A DNA stretch of 64,000 nucleotides from the NCBI RefSeq assembly GCF_900116715.1, contig NZ_FPBM01000004.1:248001-312000 (forward strand), read 5' to 3'. The position numbers and the translations under genes are program-made. This document shows, one piece after another, positions 32,356 through 40,843 of the stretch. Under the pieces are notes generated by a model that saw only the letters and a list, made by a program, of their open reading frames with translations, made no database searches and was not told the origin of the DNA. Numbering within the stretch: position 1 is the first letter of the stretch; each line of letters begins with the position of its first letter. This DNA is from Polaromonas sp. YR568. GTDB lineage: Bacteria > Pseudomonadota > Gammaproteobacteria > Burkholderiales > Burkholderiaceae_C.

Positions 32356-35300
32356 ATGCTGGGTTGGCTGGGACTGCGTACCCGTCTGGTTTTACTGGTG
32401 CTGCTTGCGCTGCTCCCCGTGTTCGGCCTGCTTGTCTACTCCGCCGAGCAAAGCTACCGCGCGGCGCTGCAGCTTGCCAACGCCAACCTGCAGTCGCAGG
32501 TCCTCATGCTGTCGGCGCGCCAGCAGCGCACGGTCGACATGGTGTACGAGCTGCTCAACGGCGTCGCCAGCAGCCCCCACATCAAAAGCCCGGCGCCCGG
32601 CCTGTGTGGGCAGCATTTGAAGAACCTCCATTCCGAGCACCCCGAGTTCAACAACCTGGGTCTGGCCGCGGCCGACGGCAAGCTGCTTTGCAACGCGCAG
32701 GGCATACGCGGCGACTTCAACATCAGTGACCGCCTGTTCTTTCAGCAGGTGATGGCGGGCCAGCGCTTTGCCGTGGGGCACTACACCCTGGGCCGCAACA
32801 GCGGGCGGCCGGGTGTCGGCTTTGCGGTGCCGGTGCGCAGCGATGGCGGCCAGATCGGAGGCGTCGCGTTTGCCGTGCTGGGGCTCAAGGGCCTGACGCC
32901 CTCGTTTGAGGACATGCCCGCAATGCCCGGTGCGCGCCTGACGGTGCTGGACCGGGACGGTGTCGTGCTCTCCGTTTCACCGCAGTCGCCGTCGTGGGTG
33001 GGGCGTGTGCACCCCGACCCGCTGGTGCAGCAGGCCGTCAAAGGGCGCCAGCAAGCGGTATTGCAGGGCGCCGATGCGCAGGGGCTGGCGCGGGTCTATG
33101 CCGTTGCCCCCGTGTCCGGCGGCGGGGCGAGCGGCCTCTTCGTGGCGGTCAGCGTGCCGCACGAGATGATCGCGGCGCCCAGCCGCCGCGACCTGCTTGT
33201 CGAGCTGCTGGTGCTGCTGGCCGTGGCGCTGTTCGGCGTGGCCTGCGCCTGGTGGCTGGGCAACCGGCTGATCGTCAACCCGGCCCACGCCATCCTGAAG
33301 GAAGCCAACGAGGTGGCGCTGGGCAACATGAATGCACGCGTGAAGCTGGGCCCGCTTTACCAGGGCGAGCTCGGCCAGATCGGCACCTCCTTCAACCGCA
33401 TGGCCGAGTCGCTGCAACTGCGCCAGCAGGAGCTTGACGCCGCGCTGGGCCGCGTCGACAAGGAGCGCGGCCTGCTGGACCTCATCATCAACAGCATGAA
33501 TGAGGGCGTGATCGCCGCCGACACCGAGGGGCGCTTCCTGCTCTTCAATGCCACGGCGCGCAAGCTCTTTTCCGTCGCGCCCGAGGCGGGCATGCAGGTT
33601 GACGACTGGCGGCGCGGCCATCAGCTCCTGATGCTGGACGGAAAAACCGCCTACGCCGATTCCGAGCGGCCCCTGACCAAGGCGGTGCGCGGCGTCAGCG
33701 TCGACAACTGGGATGTGCTGTTTCGCCGGCCCGGCACCGAAGACCGGGTGCTGCGCATGGGCACCCGGCCGCTGCAGGACGCCGGCGGCGCGCTCATGGG
33801 CGGCGTCGTGGTGTTCAACGACATCACCGAGCTCAAGGCCGCAGAAAACTTTGCCCTCGCGCAGGAGCAGGTGCTTGCGCTGATCGCCGGCAGCGCGCCG
33901 CTGCGCCAGTCGCTTGAGGCCGTGGTGCGGCTGATCGAAAAAAGCTCGCCCGACAGCCTGTGCTCCATCCTGCTGCTCAAGGGCCAGAAGCTGTACCTGG
34001 GCGCTGCGCCCAGCCTGCCCGACAGCTACAACCAGGCCATCGAAGGCCTGCAGATCGGCGAAAACGTGGGCGCCTGCGGCAGCGCGGCCTTTCGCAATGC
34101 GCTGGTGGTGGTGGAAGACACCCAGGTGGATCCGCTGATGCAGGACTTCCGCGAGCTGATGCAGACGAACAATCTGCGCGCCTGCTGGTCCACGCCCGTG
34201 GTGTCGACAGACGGCGAGGTGCTGGCCACCTTCGCGATCTACCGCACCTATCCCTGCAGGCCCCAGGCCGGCGACCTGGAGCTGATCGCCATCGCGGCCC
34301 GGCTGGCCGGCATCGCGCTGCAGCGCGCGCGTGCGGAAGAAGCGCTCATCAGCAGCGAAGCGCGTTTTCGCGAGCTGGCTGAAAACATCAACGACGTCTT
34401 CTACAACGTGGACCCGCGCACCGGCCGCCTGCTCTACATCAGCCCGGCCTACGAGAAGATCTGGGGCCGCAGCCGCGAGAGCCTGTATGCCGACCCGAAG
34501 TCTTATGCCGATGCGGCGGTGGCCGAGGACCAGCCCCTGCTCAAGCTCGCCCGCCAGCGCAACCGCACCGGCAAGATTTCCGACATCGAGTACCGCATCC
34601 TGTCGCCGGACGGCAAGATGCGGTGGATACGCGACCACTCCTACCCCGTGTTCAATGCCTCGGGCGTGCTCGAGCGCGTGGTGGGCACCGCGCGCGACAT
34701 CACCGACAGCAAGCTGGCCGACCTGGCGCTGGCCAGCACCAACCGGGCGCTGCAGATGCTCAGCCGCTCCAGCATCGCCATCAACCGGCTGGACGAAGAA
34801 GCCGCCCTGCTGGCCGAGGTCTGCCGGGTGGCCGTCGATGTGGGCGACTACCGCATGGCCTGGGTGGGCTACGCCATCGACGACGAGGCCGGCAGCATCC
34901 GGCCCATGGCGCATGCCGGCGACGAAGACGGCTACCTCGATGCGATACGCCTGAGCTGGCGCGACCACGATGCGACAGGGCAGGGGCCGGCGGGCCAGGC
35001 CATCCGCAGCGGCCAGCCGCAGCAAAGCGGCGACATCGGCAGCGCCGACAACCACTTTCACTGGCACGAGGCGGCCATGGCGCGCGGCTACCGCAGCGCC
35101 ATCTGCCTGCCGCTGCGCGACGGCACCCGCAGCTTCGGGGTGCTGTGCCTCTACTCGGCCGAGGCCCAGCACTTCACCGGCGGCGAGATCAAGCTGCTGC
35201 AGGAGCTGGCCGACAACCTGGCCTTCGGCATCGTCAGCCTGCGCGCACGGCTGGAGCGCCGGCGCGCCCAGGAGGCCGCGCGCCAGGCCGCCGCGGAGAT

Positions 35301-36057
35301 CATGCGGCTTAACGCCAGCCTGGAAGAGCGGGTGCAGCAGCGCACCGCGCAACTCGAATTTGCCAACAAGCAGCTGGAGGCTTTTTCCTATTCGGTGTCG
35401 CACGATTTGCGCAGCCCGCTGAGCGCGGTCGACGGCTTCAGCGACCTTCTCGAGCGCGCCATGGTCAAGGCCGAAACCAGTCCGCTCACCGAGCGAAGCC
35501 GACACTACCTGGCCCGCATACGCGCGGGGGTCTCGCAGATGGGGGAGTTGATCGACGCCATGCTCACGCTGGCGCATGTGTCGCGCTCCAGCCTGCGCTG
35601 GGAGCCGGTCAACCTCAGCGCCCTGGCCACGGCCGTGCTCGACGGCTGGCGCGAGCGCGAGCCCGCGAGGCAGGTGCAGATCCAGATCGAACCCGGCCTG
35701 ATGGGGGTGGGGGATTCGCGGCTGCTCAAGCAGGTGCTCGACAACCTGCTCGGCAATGCCTGGAAATTCAGCGCCAAGCAGCCGCTCACCGACATCACTT
35801 TCGGCCACGAGGTCAACGACGACGGTGAAACCGTCTACTTTGTGCGCGACAAGGGCACCGGCTTTGACATGGCCTACGCCGCAAAACTCTTTGGCGCTTT
35901 CCAGCGCCTTCATTCACTGTCGGAGTTTTCCGGCACCGGCATCGGCCTGGCCACCGTGCAACGCATCGTGGCGCGCCATGGCGGGAAGGTTTGGGCGCAC
36001 TCCGTGCCCGGTGAGGGCGCGACTTTCTATTTCACGCTCGGCGCGGAGACGCTGTGA
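32356..36057 (+). CDS. Large multi-domain sensor histidine kinase (dCache-HAMP-PAS-GAF-PAS-GAF-HisKA-HATPase)
   Basis: A 1233-residue membrane-bound kinase. TM1 is near residues 10-27, a periplasmic dCache-like region spans about 30-275, TM2 about 280-300 (VELLVLLAVALFGVACAWWL) and HAMP 300-355. A PAS domain (about 370-480), a GAF domain (about 505-650), a second PAS (about 665-780) and a second GAF (about 800-965) follow. The phospho-accepting histidine is His1016 in FSYSVSHDLRSPL; the N box is LDNLLGNAWKFS and the G box GTGIGLATVQRIV. No response regulator gene is adjacent. The dCache region and the SBP gene upstream suggest a periplasmic ligand; the GAF domains could sense intracellular molecules. 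Confidence 0.9.
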   Translation: MLGWLGLRTRLVLLVLLALLPVFGLLVYSAEQSYRAALQLANANLQSQVLMLSARQQRTVDMVYELLNGVASSPHIKSPAPGLCGQHLKNLHSEHPEFNNLGLAAADGKLLCNAQGIRGDFNISDRLFFQQVMAGQRFAVGHYTLGRNSGRPGVGFAVPVRSDGGQIGGVAFAVLGLKGLTPSFEDMPAMPGARLTVLDRDGVVLSVSPQSPSWVGRVHPDPLVQQAVKGRQQAVLQGADAQGLARVYAVAPVSGGGASGLFVAVSVPHEMIAAPSRRDLLVELLVLLAVALFGVACAWWLGNRLIVNPAHAILKEANEVALGNMNARVKLGPLYQGELGQIGTSFNRMAESLQLRQQELDAALGRVDKERGLLDLIINSMNEGVIAADTEGRFLLFNATARKLFSVAPEAGMQVDDWRRGHQLLMLDGKTAYADSERPLTKAVRGVSVDNWDVLFRRPGTEDRVLRMGTRPLQDAGGALMGGVVVFNDITELKAAENFALAQEQVLALIAGSAPLRQSLEAVVRLIEKSSPDSLCSILLLKGQKLYLGAAPSLPDSYNQAIEGLQIGENVGACGSAAFRNALVVVEDTQVDPLMQDFRELMQTNNLRACWSTPVVSTDGEVLATFAIYRTYPCRPQAGDLELIAIAARLAGIALQRARAEEALISSEARFRELAENINDVFYNVDPRTGRLLYISPAYEKIWGRSRESLYADPKSYADAAVAEDQPLLKLARQRNRTGKISDIEYRILSPDGKMRWIRDHSYPVFNASGVLERVVGTARDITDSKLADLALASTNRALQMLSRSSIAINRLDEEAALLAEVCRVAVDVGDYRMAWVGYAIDDEAGSIRPMAHAGDEDGYLDAIRLSWRDHDATGQGPAGQAIRSGQPQQSGDIGSADNHFHWHEAAMARGYRSAICLPLRDGTRSFGVLCLYSAEAQHFTGGEIKLLQELADNLAFGIVSLRARLERRRAQEAARQAAAEIMRLNASLEERVQQRTAQLEFANKQLEAFSYSVSHDLRSPLSAVDGFSDLLERAMVKAETSPLTERSRHYLARIRAGVSQMGELIDAMLTLAHVSRSSLRWEPVNLSALATAVLDGWREREPARQVQIQIEPGLMGVGDSRLLKQVLDNLLGNAWKFSAKQPLTDITFGHEVNDDGETVYFVRDKGTGFDMAYAAKLFGAFQRLHSLSEFSGTGIGLATVQRIVARHGGKVWAHSVPGEGATFYFTLGAETL

Positions 36058-36127
36058 GCCCGTGCTTACCGATTGGTCGTACTCAAAGAATTCTTAACCC
36101 AGCATGAGCCGCGGAACCGGCTTTGCC

Positions 36128-36190
36128 GGGCCGCAGGGCGGGCGGCCCCCTCGGGGGGCAGGAAGCTACACGCAGTGAGCGACCGTGGGG
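36128..36190. repeat. GC-rich intergenic repeat with hairpin, Comamonadaceae-like
   Basis: The stretch contains GGCGGCCCCCTCGGGGGGCA, a hairpin of GCCCCC and GGGGGC around TCG (36145-36159), then GGAAGCTACACGCAGTGAGC and a G-rich end. I recall sequences of this type as dispersed repeats near gene ends in Comamonadaceae genomes, but this recollection is not tested here. It separates two convergent genes, the sensor kinase and the gene at 36193, and may end transcription on either side. Confidence 0.45.
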
Positions 36191-36192
36191 GC

Positions 36193-36744
36193 TTAAAAGC
36201 TGCGTTGCTGCAGCGTTTCGCGCAGGGTTTGAGCTTTGTCGGCGTCAAACTGGCCTTCAACGCGGGCCAGCACTTCACCCTGGCGGTTCACCACCACGGC
36301 GTAGACCTGGTCGGTGCCGTTGAGGCCCGCGGAGCGCACAAAGCTGGCGCGGTCGGTGAACACCGGCACCAGATTGGCTCTTTCCCTGTCGGCGGTATAG
36401 CGCTGAAGCAGCCGGTTCTCAACCTCGCTGCGGCCGGTCAGGGTGCCGGGATCGTTGACAACAGGCATGCGCATCCAGGTGATGGAAGGGTCGTTGCGCA
36501 GGTTCAAACCCTGGATCCAGCTCTCGACTTCGGCATGCTTGCCGCGCTGGAAGGTGATCAGGGCCAGCGTGCGATCAGAAGGTAGGCCTTGCGGCACGGT
36601 GACAGGCTGGCGCAACAGCGTTTGCGCCATGAAGTCCGGCAGGCGCCCCATCACGCTGGAATCGCTGGGCGACGCAACTGCGAGCCCAAAAGCCAGGCCG
36701 ACGGCCAGCAGCCAGGCGCCAAGGTAGGTCACATTGCTCTTCAT
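36193..36744 (-). CDS. Exported or membrane-anchored hypothetical protein, thioredoxin-fold-like pattern
   Basis: A 183-residue protein. Residues 6-24 (YLGAWLLAVGLAFGLAVASP) form a signal peptide or anchor. The rest alternates strands and helices, with DRTLALITFQRGKHAEVESW, then ITWMRMPVVNDPGTLTGRSE and VYAVVVNRQGEVLARVEGQF at the end, which recalls thioredoxin-like redox-free domains such as YtfJ. There is no CxxC. I do not recognise a named family; the fold call is weak. A good ribosome site (GGGAGAGC) precedes the ATG. It ends next to the GC-rich repeat and has a 301-base non-coding region upstream. Confidence 0.7.
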   Translation of the reverse strand: MKSNVTYLGAWLLAVGLAFGLAVASPSDSSVMGRLPDFMAQTLLRQPVTVPQGLPSDRTLALITFQRGKHAEVESWIQGLNLRNDPSITWMRMPVVNDPGTLTGRSEVENRLLQRYTADRERANLVPVFTDRASFVRSAGLNGTDQVYAVVVNRQGEVLARVEGQFDADKAQTLRETLQQRSF

Positions 36745-37045
36745 GATGCTCTCCCGGTACGGGTTTGGTGCAAGAGATCCTGCACAAACCCCTTATTGCA
36801 AGATACATGCAAGCCAGGGGCTGCGCAAACCCACAATTGGAACAAAGTGTTGCCCTTGTTAAGCGCTTGTGAAGGTTTTTCGGATGCCTGTTGGGTCGCG
36901 CCGCAGCCGGGAAGTTCAAAAGTCAGACGCAAAGGTGAATACATCACATCGGGGCGGCCGTGGCAGCCGGCGCCGAGGTGACGTCTTGCTATGGTTTTGG
37001 TAGCTGCCAGCGCCCGTCAAATAGGAGCTGGCAGGCCAAATAGGG
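36745..37045. other. Non-coding region between two minus-strand genes
   Basis: No convincing gene. The part next to 36744 likely holds the promoter for that gene (TTGCA and TGCAA arms near 36796-36812), and a dispersed repeat copy is at 36986-37039. Short reading frames here (for example 36741-36947) lack codon character and ribosome sites, so I omit them. Confidence 0.6.
36986..37039 (+). repeat. Dispersed intergenic repeat, copy near phosphoesterase gene
   Basis: The stretch begins TTGCTATGGTTTTGGTAGCT and continues GCCAGCGCCCGTC, ending GGAGCTGGCAGGCC. The same plan occurs at 60387 and, inside a gene, at 12764. Inner complementary arms (GCTGCCAGC and GCTGGCAGG) suggest a stem-loop transcript. 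I associate this type with Comamonadaceae intergenic repeats. It lies just past the stop of the phosphoesterase gene. Confidence 0.55.
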
Positions 37046-37897
37046 TTAGGCGTCTACCCTGATCAGCAAATCCGGCAAATAGCCCTCTTGCTCGCCTTTG
37101 CGGGCATAACCCAGCGGGTTGGCCACCACACGGCAACCGCGGCTTGTGTAAGCAATCGCACAGTGCAGGTGTCCGTGCAGCCAGAGGTCGGCCAGCGGCA
37201 GCAATTCGTCCAGTGAATTGCAAAAACCCGCCGTGCCCGGCACCAGACCGTAGCGCGGGTCGGCGCTCAGCAGGCTGGGCGCAAAGTGCGTCACCGCCAC
37301 GGTGGGCCCGTCAAACGGCACGGCCAGCGCCTGCCGCAGCCAGGCCTGGCTTTTCAGGCCCTGCTCACGCACATCGGCAGCCAGTAGCGGCTGGCCATCG
37401 CGGAACGAATGGTTTTTGCTCAGGTAGAAATTGGCCGCGCGAAAGGCTTTTTCACGCGCCTTGAGCTGCTCGCCCAGCGTGATGTCCGCGTCCTGTGGCT
37501 CGCCCGCGCTCAGCGCGTCAAAGTCCGTCCACAGCGTGCTGCCCACAAAACGCACGCCTTGCAGCACCACGCTCTCTTGCTCCAGCCAGACCATGCCCAG
37601 CCGCTCGCAGGTTTCACGCAGCCGCGTGTGGGTCTCATCGAAGTCCAGCCCGTCGTATTCATGGTTGCCCGGCAGAAAGAGCACCGGCACCGGCCAGCCC
37701 GCGCCGCCTTGCTCCACCGGCAGGGGCGAAAACCGCGCCAGCCCGAAGTCGGCCACGCCCAGTTCTTCAAGCCGCGAGCCCTGCTGGTAGGAGCCGATAT
37801 CCCCGGCCAGCACCAGCACGTCGGCGCCGGGCACCGGCTGCGCGGTGAAATGGGGGTTGGATTCGAGATGGAGGTCGGAGAGGAGCTGGATGTTCAC
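37046..37897 (-). CDS. Calcineurin-like metallophosphoesterase
   Basis: A 283-residue metallophosphoesterase. The five signature blocks are visible: LLSDLHLE (D-x-H), LVLAGDIGS (GD), LFLPGNHEYD (GNH[ED]), VTHFAPS and WLHGHLHCAI (GHxH). The start is GTG at 37897, as no ATG precedes the opening SDLHLE motif. The N-terminal metal-binding block begins at residue 7, typical for the family. Substrates of such proteins include cyclic nucleotides, diadenosine polyphosphates and phosphodiesters; none is indicated here. It is divergent from DUF1801 gene (TTG at 38005) with 107 bases between. Confidence 0.9.
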   Translation of the reverse strand: MNIQLLSDLHLESNPHFTAQPVPGADVLVLAGDIGSYQQGSRLEELGVADFGLARFSPLPVEQGGAGWPVPVLFLPGNHEYDGLDFDETHTRLRETCERLGMVWLEQESVVLQGVRFVGSTLWTDFDALSAGEPQDADITLGEQLKAREKAFRAANFYLSKNHSFRDGQPLLAADVREQGLKSQAWLRQALAVPFDGPTVAVTHFAPSLLSADPRYGLVPGTAGFCNSLDELLPLADLWLHGHLHCAIAYTSRGCRVVANPLGYARKGEQEGYLPDLLIRVDA

Positions 37898-38004
37898 CCG
37901 GCCATTGTGTCATCCGGCACCTGCGTAAAGGTTTGCGGGCAGGAGTTGCGCCGCCGGGGGGTCATGCGCTAGATTCCCCTCGCAGGGCAACACAGGAGCC
38001 GCTT

Positions 38005-38424
38005 TTGCCGTTAAAAGAAATCCCCAGCGCAGATGTCGCGCGCACCTTTGCGTCTTACCCGCCGGCGCTGCAACGCAAGCTGCTGGCGCTGCGCCGGCTG
38101 GTGCTCGACACCGCGGCCGCGACACCCGGCGTCGGTGAGATCGAGGAAACCCTCAAGTGGGGCGAGCCGGCCTACCTTACCTCCGTCAGCAAAAGCGGCA
38201 GCACCATCCGCCTGGGGCCGGTCAAGTCCAGCCCCTCGCAGTACGCGCTTTACTTCAACTGCAAGACCACGCTGGTGGACACTTTTCGCACGCTCTTCCC
38301 GCACGAGCTGCGCTACGACGGCAACCGCGCCATCGTGCTGGAAGCCGGCGAGGCGTTGCCGCGCGAGGCGCTGGCGTTTTGCATCCAGGCCGCCTTGACT
38401 TATCACCGCAGGAAACCGTCATGA
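38005..38424 (+). CDS. DUF1801 domain-containing protein
   Basis: A 139-residue protein of the DUF1801 family: LKWGEPAYLTSVSKSGSTIR and SQYALYFNCKTTLVDTFRTL are its landmarks. The start is TTG at 38005, chosen since AGGAG is spaced seven bases before it and the family begins there. The longer upstream reading has no family match. The stop overlaps the next start (ATGA at 38421), so it is translationally coupled to the VOC protein. Function of DUF1801 is unknown. Confidence 0.85.
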   Translation: MPLKEIPSADVARTFASYPPALQRKLLALRRLVLDTAAATPGVGEIEETLKWGEPAYLTSVSKSGSTIRLGPVKSSPSQYALYFNCKTTLVDTFRTLFPHELRYDGNRAIVLEAGEALPREALAFCIQAALTYHRRKPS

Positions 38425-38843
38425 AACCTCGCATCACCCTGATCACCCTCGGCGTTGACGACCTGAAGCGCGCACTGGCCTTTTACCGTGACGGCCTGGG
38501 GCTCGCGACGCCCGGCATCGTCGGTGAAGAATTCGAGCACGGCGCCGTGGTCTTTATCGATATGCAGCCCGGCCTCAAGCTGGCCTTGTGGCCGCGCGCC
38601 AGCCTGGCGCACGACACGGGGCTTGCGCTGTCGCAGCGGGGCGCGCCGGGGTTTTCACTGGCGCACAACGTGTCTTCGCAGCAAGAGGTAGATGCCGTGA
38701 TGGCCCAGGCTGCGAAAGCCGGCGCGGTGGTCGTCAAGCCGGCCGGCGCGACCTTCTATGGCGGATATGCCGGCTACTTCCAGGACCCGGACGGCCACCT
38801 GTGGGAAGTGGCGTGGAACCCGCAGTTCGAACTGGCCGACTAG
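38421..38843 (+). CDS. VOC family protein
   Basis: A 140-residue VOC-fold protein. It opens PRITLITLGVDDLKRALAFY, then FIDMQPGLKLALWPRASLAH, and ends GGYAGYFQDPDGHLWEVAWN, which holds the terminal Glu ligand of the family metal site. This subgroup resembles glyoxalase-like proteins annotated as antibiotic resistance-like without proof. It starts within the DUF1801 stop codon and ends 16 bases before the convergent histidine kinase stop. Confidence 0.88.
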   Translation: MKPRITLITLGVDDLKRALAFYRDGLGLATPGIVGEEFEHGAVVFIDMQPGLKLALWPRASLAHDTGLALSQRGAPGFSLAHNVSSQQEVDAVMAQAAKAGAVVVKPAGATFYGGYAGYFQDPDGHLWEVAWNPQFELAD

Positions 38844-38858
38844 ACGGGGCTTGCCTGG

Positions 38859-40367
38859 TCAGGCCAGCGGCGCTGCCAGCCGCACCGTGAAGGTCGTACC
38901 CTGCCCGGGCTGGCTGCTCACCTCGATTTCGCCCCGGTGCAGGTCCACACATTCCTTGACGATGTGCAGGCCGATGCCGGTGCCGGCAATGCTGCCCACA
39001 TTGGTGCCGCGGTGAAAGCTGCCGAAAAGCCTCGGCAGGTCGGCCTCGGGGATGCCTATGCCCTGATCGGTGATGCGCAGGTGCAACTGGTCGTCCACGC
39101 CCCTGACCGCCAGCTCCACCGGCGTGTCGGGGTCGGAGTACTTGAGGGCATTGCCCAGCAGGTTGACCACGATGTGGCGCAGCAGCTGCGGGTCGGCGGT
39201 GCGCGGCGCGTCCAGGGCGTCGCAGGTCAGTGAGACGCGCGCGGCCTGCGGGTTGCCGCGTTCGAGCTCCGCCATCATCTGCACCAGCCAGTCAGGCACC
39301 TCCAGCGGCTTGGCTTCGAACTTGAACTTGCCCAGCTCCAGCCGGTTGGTCAGCAAGACCTGCTCGACCATGCCATTCATGCGCGCCACGGCGGTCTTGA
39401 TCTGGCCCAGCAGCTCGTGGCGCTCATCGGCCGGAAAGCTGGCGCCATAGGTGTCCAGCAGTTCCACCGACGACAGGATGGCGGCCAGCGGTGTGCGGAA
39501 CTCGTGCGAGGCGACGGCGACGAAACGCGATTTGAGCTCCGACAGCTCGCGCTCGTGCGCCAGCGCCTTGCGCATGTCTTCCTCGGCCTGGCGCTTGCGC
39601 GTCACGTCGGTCAGGAAGTTGAGCGTGGCGCGCGTGCCTTCCCACTCGAACATCACCGCGCTGATCTCCAGCCAGCGCGTGATGCTCTGGCTGTGCTGCA
39701 CGCGGAACTGGTAGTGGTTTTCAACCAGCTCACCGCGCAGGCGCTTCATGTGGTTGCCCAGCACCTTCTCGCGGTCGTCGGGGTGGATGAATTCGATGAA
39801 GGGGCGGGACTTGGCGGTTTCTTCGTCGAGCGCGGTCAGCTCCAGCGCCTTGGGGTTGGCATAGAGAATGCGCCCGCCGGCCGTCACCAGAATGCCTTCA
39901 CTGACGTTTTCAACCACCGCGCGGTATTTGGCCTCGGAGTCGGTGCGCCGGCCGATCTCCACGCTCAGCTGCTTGGAGGTGTCGAGCTGCCAGGTGATGT
40001 TGGTGGCCAGGTGGATGACGCGCAGCAACTGGCCCGAAGGACTGTGCATGGGCAGCGCCCGCTGGCTCAGCCGGGCGACGCCGCCTTTGGGCCGGTTGAC
40101 TTTGTATTCTTCACTGCGCTTGAGCGGGCTGGTCTGCAGGCTCAGCACCCGTTCGCGGTCGGCCGGGTCCACTTGCTCCAGCCACTGCCAGGGCTTGTCG
40201 CCCAGGGTGTCGGCGGACAGGCCCCAGAAGGCTTCAAAAGCCGGGTTGGTATAGCTGATGCGGCCGGTTTGCGGGTCCCAGGACCACAGCATGGCTTCAA
40301 TATTGGAGGCGATCTGCCGCAGCAGCAGCAGCGCTTCGCCTGGAGATGACGCCTGCGCCTCAGCCAT
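38859..40367 (-). CDS. PAS domain sensor histidine kinase, soluble
   Basis: A 502-residue kinase with no transmembrane segments. PAS-1 is about residues 12-125 (IEAMLWSWDPQTGRISYTNP), PAS-2 about 145-260 (VENVSEGILVTAGGRILYAN), then HisKA with phospho-histidine His288 in VAVASHEFRTPL and a HATPase with VNLLGNALKYS and GTGIGLHIVKECVDLHR. The H box is SHEFRTPL. No response regulator is adjacent, as with the kinase at 32356. The signal is presumably cytoplasmic, such as redox or a small ligand in a PAS pocket. The ATG at 40367 is well placed at the start of PAS-1. Confidence 0.92.
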   Translation of the reverse strand: MAEAQASSPGEALLLLRQIASNIEAMLWSWDPQTGRISYTNPAFEAFWGLSADTLGDKPWQWLEQVDPADRERVLSLQTSPLKRSEEYKVNRPKGGVARLSQRALPMHSPSGQLLRVIHLATNITWQLDTSKQLSVEIGRRTDSEAKYRAVVENVSEGILVTAGGRILYANPKALELTALDEETAKSRPFIEFIHPDDREKVLGNHMKRLRGELVENHYQFRVQHSQSITRWLEISAVMFEWEGTRATLNFLTDVTRKRQAEEDMRKALAHERELSELKSRFVAVASHEFRTPLAAILSSVELLDTYGASFPADERHELLGQIKTAVARMNGMVEQVLLTNRLELGKFKFEAKPLEVPDWLVQMMAELERGNPQAARVSLTCDALDAPRTADPQLLRHIVVNLLGNALKYSDPDTPVELAVRGVDDQLHLRITDQGIGIPEADLPRLFGSFHRGTNVGSIAGTGIGLHIVKECVDLHRGEIEVSSQPGQGTTFTVRLAAPLA

Positions 40368-40549
40368 TCATGGACTCCCACGCTGGACGCTTTGCGGCGG
40401 CTTGAAGGAGAGTGACGAAGGACAAAAAGGCATCAGCCAAGCATAGCCGTGCTGCCTTGTGAAGTTTTCCCCGGAAATCACCTAGACATGCAGTACATGT
40501 GCGGTTGCATGGCAGGTTATGCGCGTTTTGCATGAATAGTGGCCCAACT

Positions 40550-40565
40550 TAGGGTTGAAACCCTA
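40550..40565. promoter_or_regulatory. Palindrome TAGGGTT-GA-AACCCTA upstream of a 57-residue gene
   Basis: Perfect seven-base arms with a two-base centre, followed by AGGGAAAACCCT, a second partial palindrome (40565-40576). It lies 60 bases before the small gene at 40625 and may bind the LysR regulator at 40841. A related block (AACCCTAG followed by TATACCC) occurs near 41927, between that LysR gene and the gene at 41989. Confidence 0.45.
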
Positions 40566-40624
40566 GGGAAAACCCTTATTCTTCATTCACCGCAACTCTT
40601 CCACCCCAAGAGGGTGACCCTGAC

Positions 40625-40798
40625 ATGTACAGCCTGATTTCCCAGATCGCCCGTTTTCTGCCTGCCGCAACCCGTGTGGCGCCCGTCAACGGTGTGGCCC
40701 ACAACCTGATGGAGCGTGCAGCCCGCGCCGGCCGCAACCCACAGCAAGCGCAGGAACTGCGCACCGCTGCTTACGCCTACCTCAGCGTCGTTCGCTGA
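40625..40798 (+). CDS. Small conserved-looking protein, 57 residues
   Basis: A 57-residue protein starting MYSLISQIARFLPAATRVAP and ending AQELRTAAYAYLSVVR. It has no clear transmembrane segment, but the first 15 residues form an amphipathic helix and the second half is Ala/Arg-rich and helical. A ribosome site (AGAGGGTG) sits eight bases before the ATG at 40625. The palindrome at 40550 precedes it and a 10-base tandem repeat follows. It is convergent with the LysR gene at 40841. I do not recognise a family. Its position on the far side of the LysR gene from the 219-residue protein suggests both could be its targets; this is inference. Confidence 0.7.
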   Translation: MYSLISQIARFLPAATRVAPVNGVAHNLMERAARAGRNPQQAQELRTAAYAYLSVVR

Positions 40799-40803
40799 AG
40801 CTT

Positions 40804-40843
40804 TTGCGCTTCACGGCGCTTCATTGCGGTTCATAGCGCTTCA
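40804..40843. repeat. Four tandem 10-base units (NNGCGCTTCA)
   Basis: Reading TTGCGCTTCA, CGGCGCTTCA, TTGCGGTTCA, TAGCGCTTCA, four units with a conserved GCG(C/G)TTCA core fill the gap between the convergent small gene and the LysR gene; the last unit overlaps the LysR stop codon. Probably slippage-derived and possibly involved in 3' end formation. No hairpin or T-run is evident. Confidence 0.65.

Noticed and set aside
36741..36947. 68-codon frame in the region before the 36193 gene
   Set aside because: No ribosome site, overlaps the start of 36193 gene and has no motif.
40804..40843. Possible CRISPR-like array
   Set aside because: Units are 10 bases with no spacers; simple tandem repeat.
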